Source: Oxytricha trifallax
Lineage: Eukaryota > Ciliophora > Spirotrichea > Sporadotrichida > Oxytrichidae
Direction of reading: 5' to 3'
Length of the DNA: 64,000 nt
Assembly (NCBI GenBank): GCA_000711775.1
Contig: ARYC01017223.1
Location: 1-64,000 of the forward strand
Shown: piece after piece, positions 58,828 to 64,000 of the stretch
How positions within the stretch are numbered: position 1 is the first letter of the stretch
Layout of the letters: each line of letters starts with the position of its first letter
Translations under genes and position numbers: made by a program
Notes under the pieces: generated by a model
What the model saw: the letters and a program-made list of their open reading frames with translations, nothing else
Databases searched by the model: none
What the model was told of the DNA's origin: nothing

Positions 58828-61800
58828 ATGGAAAACCAATCTTCTGCAAACATCAACCAGAGCTCCAACAACACTTAAGAGAGCTTAAACATGTCAAACA
58901 ACGCCTCAGACTCCCTCACAGTTCAGAATAAAACCCCTAGTAAAATGAAGAAAGTGCATTCCCATTAGAACATGTCTGGCATGGATTCAAATAAAAAGTA
59001 GGACAAAATAGAAATAAACAATAATGGAAGCGACGATGGCTTGACTGGGTCACATGATAGAGCCACCAAGAATTTGTTCTATGATATCGATAGCAAACAT
59101 AGCTAGAAGTTGAATAATGTGCCGCTCAGGGGAAATTTAGTGGTTAACTACAGAAACTACATTCTCTCCAAAGATCATAATAAAAACATTATAATATATA
59201 TAAAATCTATATTAATTTCTCAAGAACAATTATTATTTTATCCAAAACATTCTCTTTAAATTGAAATACATCTTAATATATAATTTATATGAATCTTCGT
59301 TTATTGGCTTGTAAATAAATTTATAATTAAGACTGGCTTAATTTATTTTCAATTATTTATATATTTGAGATAAGTATTATTTAAAATAAGTTTATTGGAT
59401 GAAATTTTGTAAAATCATGAACTGAAATCCTTTTATTACTGATTTAAAATTATATTTCATATATAATAATTGCTGTTCCATTAATTAAATTTATTAATAT
59501 TTGCAAAATAATCTTCTGTTACCTATTTTTTATAAACATTTTGAAAAAGGATGTGACTAATGTCCTAGTAATCTGCACAGGCGGTACATTTTGCATGGTA
59601 AAAACGGACAGAGGGTACATGGTCCAGAAGGGTTTAGGGGAGAGACTGAAGTCTTACCACAGTTTCTACGATAGAGACTACGCAGCGTAGATCGGCCTCA
59701 GAAAAGACGAGTTAGTAACACCAGAGACCCCCTACAAGAAAAGAATAAGATTCACCATGCTGGAATTTGAAGAACTTATTGACTCGAGCAACATGATGAT
59801 TAGCGACTGGGTTAAGATATCTTAGACGATTGAGAAGCACTATAAGGAATACGATGGGTTTGTCATTCTGCATGGAACTGATACCATGGCTTATACAGCT
59901 TCAGCACTCTCGTTTATGCTGGAAAACTTGAACAAATCTGTTGTTGTCACTGGTTCATAGATTACATACCTTAATAATTATTAAATTAGTTTTACTTATT
60001 TTCTTAATATATTTTTATCAGCTCTATGCCTCGACATATTTATACGTTTTCAATTAGAGTTTATGAATAGAAAATACAAGAATTAATTAGGATAGAGTTT
60101 CCAAGATTTCTATATCTATTTATAGTAAAATATTAATTAATCTTAAATTCTTTAATAAACTAATTTTAATAAGTATCCAAGAATTTACTATTTGAAATAT
60201 AAACATTAGTATTTATAATATTATTTTAGTTTTTAATTCCACTCTCTGAATTGAAAAATGATGCTGTAGATAACCTACTTGGATCCTTGTTAGTTGCTGG
60301 TCATTTCTAAATCTCAGAAGTCATGATATTCTTTGCAAATAAACTGCTTAGAGGCAATCGTAATTATTCAAATTCTATATATTTAATATATCAAAAGAAT
60401 GATTCTTCATAATTTATTTAGGACAAATAATTAATTTGGTTTTTGTAATTAAAATAATGAATAACAAATTTATAAAATAATTAAAAATGTGATTTTATGC
60501 TTATTATCCTAAGTGTCTTCATTTTATATTTATGAATCAAATTTCTAAGAGTTGTAATATAATATTTATGCATAAATCATGATTAAGTACCAAATAAATA
60601 ATGCTATTTATATATTTAATAATATTCAATCGTACCCAGAAGGAAAGCACCAGTGACATGAGTGCCTTCACATCTCCCAATTTCCCAGCTCTAGGTACCT
60701 TCGGAGTAGATTTCGACATGAACTGGGACCAAACCCACAGATTTATGTTCGAAGGCAAAATGCAAGCATTCACTAACATGTCCAACAACATCTCGCTTCT
60801 AAGCATTTCTCCACTGTTTAACTGCAGAGTGATCGAAAGCATCCTTGATAAGTCTCAAGCTGTGATTATTCAAGCCTATGGCATGGGGAATATACCTAAT
60901 AAATCGAAGGAGCTGTTGGACCTTATTAAGAAAGCCATTGAGAAAGATGTCATCGTGGTCATTCTTACACAATGCCATAAAAAGTATAAATATTATAAAG
61001 TTATACAATGCCAAAAATATGCCAATAAGGTTTTTTAATGAATTAAAAAATATCCCATAAAAAACAATTTAATTTGTAAATTTTTATATTAAATTTCTAT
61101 AAATATTTCTTTATTATAGTATTGCAAGAATTTGTATATTGACTTTTTATTTTAATTGATTAAGCAAATATCTATGATTTAAATAATTAAAAAAAAGGAT
61201 TAAGGAACTTCTATAATTTGATTAAATTAAAAGGATACTATAAAATTTGTTAAAATTTATGAGATTAATTTATTATTTTTTAAGTATGTTGAAAGAAAAA
61301 GGAAATCCGCAAAAATGAGAGAATAAAAATGAAGAATGATGTTATAAATGTGAGATGAGTTTATCTTACTTTTAAGTTTTACAGTAAATAAAGAAATTAT
61401 AATACTTACGATATAAACTTAAGTTTACTTTTCTACAATTTAATGAACTATATCCATTTTATGGATGAAATTAAAAAATTAAATTAGCTAATAATAAATA
61501 AACGCCATTCCTCAAGATTTACTTAAATAATCAATTATTTCATATTATTTATATGCCATAAAGGAGGAGTCAATGATTTATATGAAGCTGGTAGATCTCT
61601 GACTGAGCTAGGAGCTGTACTAGGGCAAGACATGACTTTGGAATCTTGCTACGCTAAATTATCCTACCTCCTTGGCAAAGACTACACAATCGATAAAATC
61701 AAGAAAATGCTAAGCAAGAGTTTAAGGGGTGAGCTAACAGACATCAAAAGAGAAGAAAAGATGTTCTCGCTTAAGAACAGTAAACTTGTGGAAGCTATAG

Positions 61801-62687
61801 CTAAAGTATTGAAAAGTGATGAGGCCAGTGACTATAAATTGATTGCAAACACCCTGGAGCCAGTGCTAGTAAATTCCATAGCAAGCACTGGAGATATAGA
61901 GTAACTCAAAAGACTTAAGGAACAAGCTGTGAACTTTAACACGGTAGATTACAGATCAAGATCAGCATTGCATGTAGCCTGTCTGAAAGGGCATTTAGAT
62001 GTGGTGAAGTTCCTCATTAAAGAAAATGTAAATCTTGATAAAATTGATGCAACAGGTTGCAGTCCACTCTATCACTCAATCAGAAAAGGTCAAGGTGATA
62101 TTGCTTATCTACTCTACTTCAAGGGAGCTTCAGTTCACTCACCACCAGAAAAGCTTGCCAAACTTTTATGTATCTGTGGATTTAAGGGTGAAACTTCTGT
62201 AGTAAAACTTCTTCATGATTGCGAAGCAAACATTGAAACTTCAGACTATGATTTGAGATCAGTTGCTCACTTAGCTGCTGCAGAAGGACACACTGAATTG
62301 CTTCTCTATCTAATCAATGAGACAAATTTCAATTTTGATATTAAAGATAGATGGGGCAAGAAACCACTTGAAGAAATTTCTGACCCAAGGATTAGACAAG
62401 AATTTGAGGACGCTTTGTAAAAAAGGAGCTTCAAGAAGAGACGAGGCAGCTCTTAGGGTAGAGATAAGCATGGAAGTATTGTGACTACCAATTTCAAATC
62501 TGGTCAGATTGAAGCTATTAATTTTCATAAAAGTTCTAAGAAAATTATGTTTCCACTTATGTCAATATTTTTGAAAGCTGATTTGTTGAAGGGTATGATT
62601 GATACAGACAAAGAAGAACTTATTTAACTTGTAAACCAACAAAAAATTGGAAAGAAAAACATTGTAGCTGAACACAACAATTAATGA
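58828..62687 (+). CDS. cytosolic type I L-asparaginase with ankyrin repeats, copy 2
   Basis: ATG 58,828 ([17 protein letters not shown]), Ser/Asn/Lys-rich N-terminus of ~120 residues, then the asparaginase domain: [59 protein letters not shown], and a C-terminal ankyrin region ([38 protein letters not shown]), closing with a Lys/Ser-rich tail to TGA 62,685. Removing four IESs leaves 2382 nt (793 residues) in frame. IESs: 59,191-59,533 (pointer AAACATT), 59,964-60,235 (ATT), 60,363-60,626 (CAATCGTA), 60,982-61,552 (ATGCCATAAA). Catalytic Thr of both motifs and the T-D pair are present. Tandem paralogue of the gene at 55.75-58.54 kb; no IES position is shared between them. Confidence 0.95.
59191..59533. 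other. IES, pointer AAACATT
   Basis: 343 bp between copies at 59,184-59,190 and 59,534-59,540; excision gives N-K-N-I-L-K-K-D-V in frame. Confidence 0.9.
59964..60235. other. IES, pointer ATT
   Basis: 272 bp; ATT at 59,961-59,963 and 60,236-60,238. Excision gives T-G-S-Q-I-P-L-S-E-L in frame. Confidence 0.85.
60363..60626. other. IES, pointer CAATCGTA
   Basis: 264 bp between copies at 60,355-60,362 and 60,627-60,634; excision gives R-G-N-R-T-Q-K-E-S in frame. Confidence 0.9.
60982..61552. other. IES, pointer ATGCCATAAA
   Basis: 571 bp between 10-bp pointers at 60,972-60,981 and 61,553-61,562; excision gives [10 protein letters not shown] in frame. Confidence 0.95.
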
Positions 62688-62823
62688 ATTCAATGATTAT
62701 TTATGAAATCTCTGCATGAGATTCTCAGAAACCTAAGAAACATTATAATCATCTCTATTAAAAACAAAAGCAATTCTATTAATTATTATCAAAAAGAGTA
62801 TCTAACTTTTACTATTTTTGGGG

Positions 62824-63872
62824 TCATTTTTTTTAATTTTGATAATTTTTACTATCATTAACTGGGTTAGCAGCCGCTGAATTACCAACCATATCAAATT
62901 AGGGCTCTTCAATAAAATCATCAGAGTACACTTCGAAGTTAATTGAACGCTTTTTCTGAAAGAAATTCTGCTCATTATCGTTCTATTAATTCTAAGTTTG
63001 ATTTTAATTAGGTTATTGCAATTTTAAGGAGGGTACTTTGAAAAAGAAATTATAAAAATATATATACATTAATTTATGAAAGAATATTTTGCAAAGCTTA
63101 ATTAAAAATATGTATAATTATCTACCAATTTTTATTAATTTTTGAGTTATTATTGGTAACCGTCTTTCAATCTCTGAACAATACTGATAACCTATAAAAA
63201 TTTGTTTTTTTAATCATATTTTAACAATAATTATCAGATTATCCATAGACCTCATTTATAATTATAGATTTAATGCATAAATATAAAAATATCGCCTTGT
63301 TATAATGAATAGAATAATCTGTCTTAGTTTGATCTAAATTTCTTACTTATTTTCTTGGAATTTATTTTGGATCAAAGTAATAAGCTTCAGCTACAAATAA
63401 ATGTGAGGCGATGTCCTCGTTACTCTTTTCTATATAATTTTTCACTTTTTTTATTTAAGAAATTATAATATAAACTCATAGTCTGAAGCATATGCTTCTC
63501 GATGAGGACCTCATGGTAGTATTTTTCTTTATCGTTTCTCACGAAATGATAAACTATGGTAAGTTTAGGAGGGTTGAATTTCAGCAGGAATTAAGTAGGG
63601 ACTGAGGGCATCAGAGAGCCAGACATCGAAAGTGCTGCGAGGTCCACAAACTAAAAAAGATGCATTAAGATTATAAATATATTAATTTAGATTTTATTAA
63701 GGAAAGTATCATGATTGAATTAGTCCACCATTAATATATGGTTTTGGGGTTCTTATAAAAAAAAGAAACCTTATTATCTTTATATAATTTTATAAAAAAT
63801 GAAAAGCTAATAATGAGGAGTGAAAGTGTGAGTTGAGATATAATTACTTACTTTTGGAGAGGTAGCTGTCAT
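62824..63872 (-). CDS. CEP19-like candidate
   Basis: ATG 63,870-63,872 (MTATSPK), TGA 62,824-62,826. Coding blocks: VDLAALSMSGSLMPSV, LKFNPPKLTIVYHFVRND, KYYHEVLIEKHMLQTM; DIASHLFVAEAYYFDPKQI; VISIVQRLKDGYQQQLKN; and an Asn/Gln stretch with FFQKKRSINFEVYSDDFIEE. The F-x-P-P-x-L-x-x-x-Y opening, a 'yf.p.qi...v..lv.rL' helix and an acidic F-E-V-Y end resemble CEP19 (basal-body/ciliary protein), but similarity is judged by eye. Junctions: GTAAGT directly after T-S-P-K suggests an intron; others near 63,470, 63,190 and 63,060 are unresolved. Confidence 0.4.
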
Positions 63873-63958
63873 TTTATAATTAAATATTTCTCAATTTTAT
63901 TTTAATTCTATTTAAATTATTTATTTTTATAATTTATCAGTTCATTAACTTTTTGATA

Positions 63959-64000
63959 ATGAAGTCTACCCCAGCTTCAATATTTATAAACCCCAAGAAA
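63959..64000 (+). CDS. start of a gene cut by the window end
   Basis: ATG 63,959 opens a frame MKSTPASIFINPKK to the last base. It diverges from the gene starting at 63,872 on the other strand. Too short to identify. Confidence 0.3.
   Translation, partial: MKSTPASIFINPKK

Noticed and set aside
63735-63760. GGTTTTGGGGTT near 63,740 as a TBE or telomere end
   Set aside because: Only about one and a half units, no matching inverted partner in the window and no inverted-repeat continuation.

Overview
This window reads as germline (micronuclear) DNA of a spirotrich ciliate of the Oxytricha/Stylonychia/Tetmemena group. Four things in the sequence show this. (1) TAA and TAG encode Gln and TGA is the only stop: in the tandem hydrolase paralogues the same Gln in a D-Q-F-G-Q-K-L motif is TAA at 14.85 kb and CAA at 17.51 kb. 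(2) Genes are cut into macronuclear-destined segments (MDSs) by AT-rich internal eliminated sequences (IESs), each bounded by a short direct repeat (pointer); removing the IES plus one pointer restores the frame. (3) Two TBE-type transposons carry C4A4 telomere-like terminal inverted repeats and AAT target duplications. (4) Coding islands sit in very AT-rich surroundings, on both strands, with no operons or Shine-Dalgarno sites. All assignments below use the TGA-only code. Species cannot be fixed from the sequence alone.

Layout. 1-1.19 kb: right part of a decayed TBE. 1.3-3.4 kb (+): large unrecognised gene. 3.8-4.2 kb (-): orphan coding segment. 4.97-6.72 kb (+) together with 11.24-11.69 kb (-): one scrambled MAP-kinase gene whose odd MDSs are on the plus strand and even MDSs are inverted about 6 kb away; three other genes (-) lie in between: an unknown at 6.99-7.85 kb and two tandem paralogues with mitochondrial-type N-termini at 7.99-9.96 and 10.13-11.16 kb. 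12.69-15.18 and 15.89-17.81 kb (+): tandem secreted alpha/beta-hydrolase paralogues. 17.98-21.97 kb (-): uninterrupted DNA2-like nuclease/helicase. 22.1-24.7 kb (-): coiled-coil gene. 24.8-26.4 kb: small ORFs. 26.62-29.29 kb (+): Gln/Asn/Ser-rich protein. 29.4-31.4 kb: several small coding segments. 31.73-33.5 and 34.1-35.65 kb (-): two unknown genes. 35.6-43.2 kb (-): cyclic-nucleotide-gated K+ channel split by a complete TBE (37,231-41,298). 43.42-45.01 kb (-): NOP14-like. 45.13-50.55 kb (+): second cyclic-nucleotide-gated K+ channel, with a foreign coding block in one of its IESs. 50.79-52.45 kb (-): coiled-coil gene. 53.35-54.49 kb (-): small gene whose IES begins exactly at a 270-bp TBE-like MITE. 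55.75-58.54 and 58.83-62.69 kb (+): tandem cytosolic L-asparaginase/ankyrin paralogues. 62.82-63.87 kb (-): CEP19-like candidate; 63.96 kb (+): start of a gene cut by the window end.

The genes do not form a pathway. The shared logic is DNA rearrangement: each locus is expected to become its own gene-sized macronuclear chromosome after IES removal and, for the kinase, unscrambling. Three internal consistency checks support the reconstructions: after removal of the inferred IESs the lengths of the two hydrolase genes (1599 and 1581 nt), the second asparaginase (2382 nt) and the small gene at 53.3-54.5 kb (543 nt) are all exact multiples of three.
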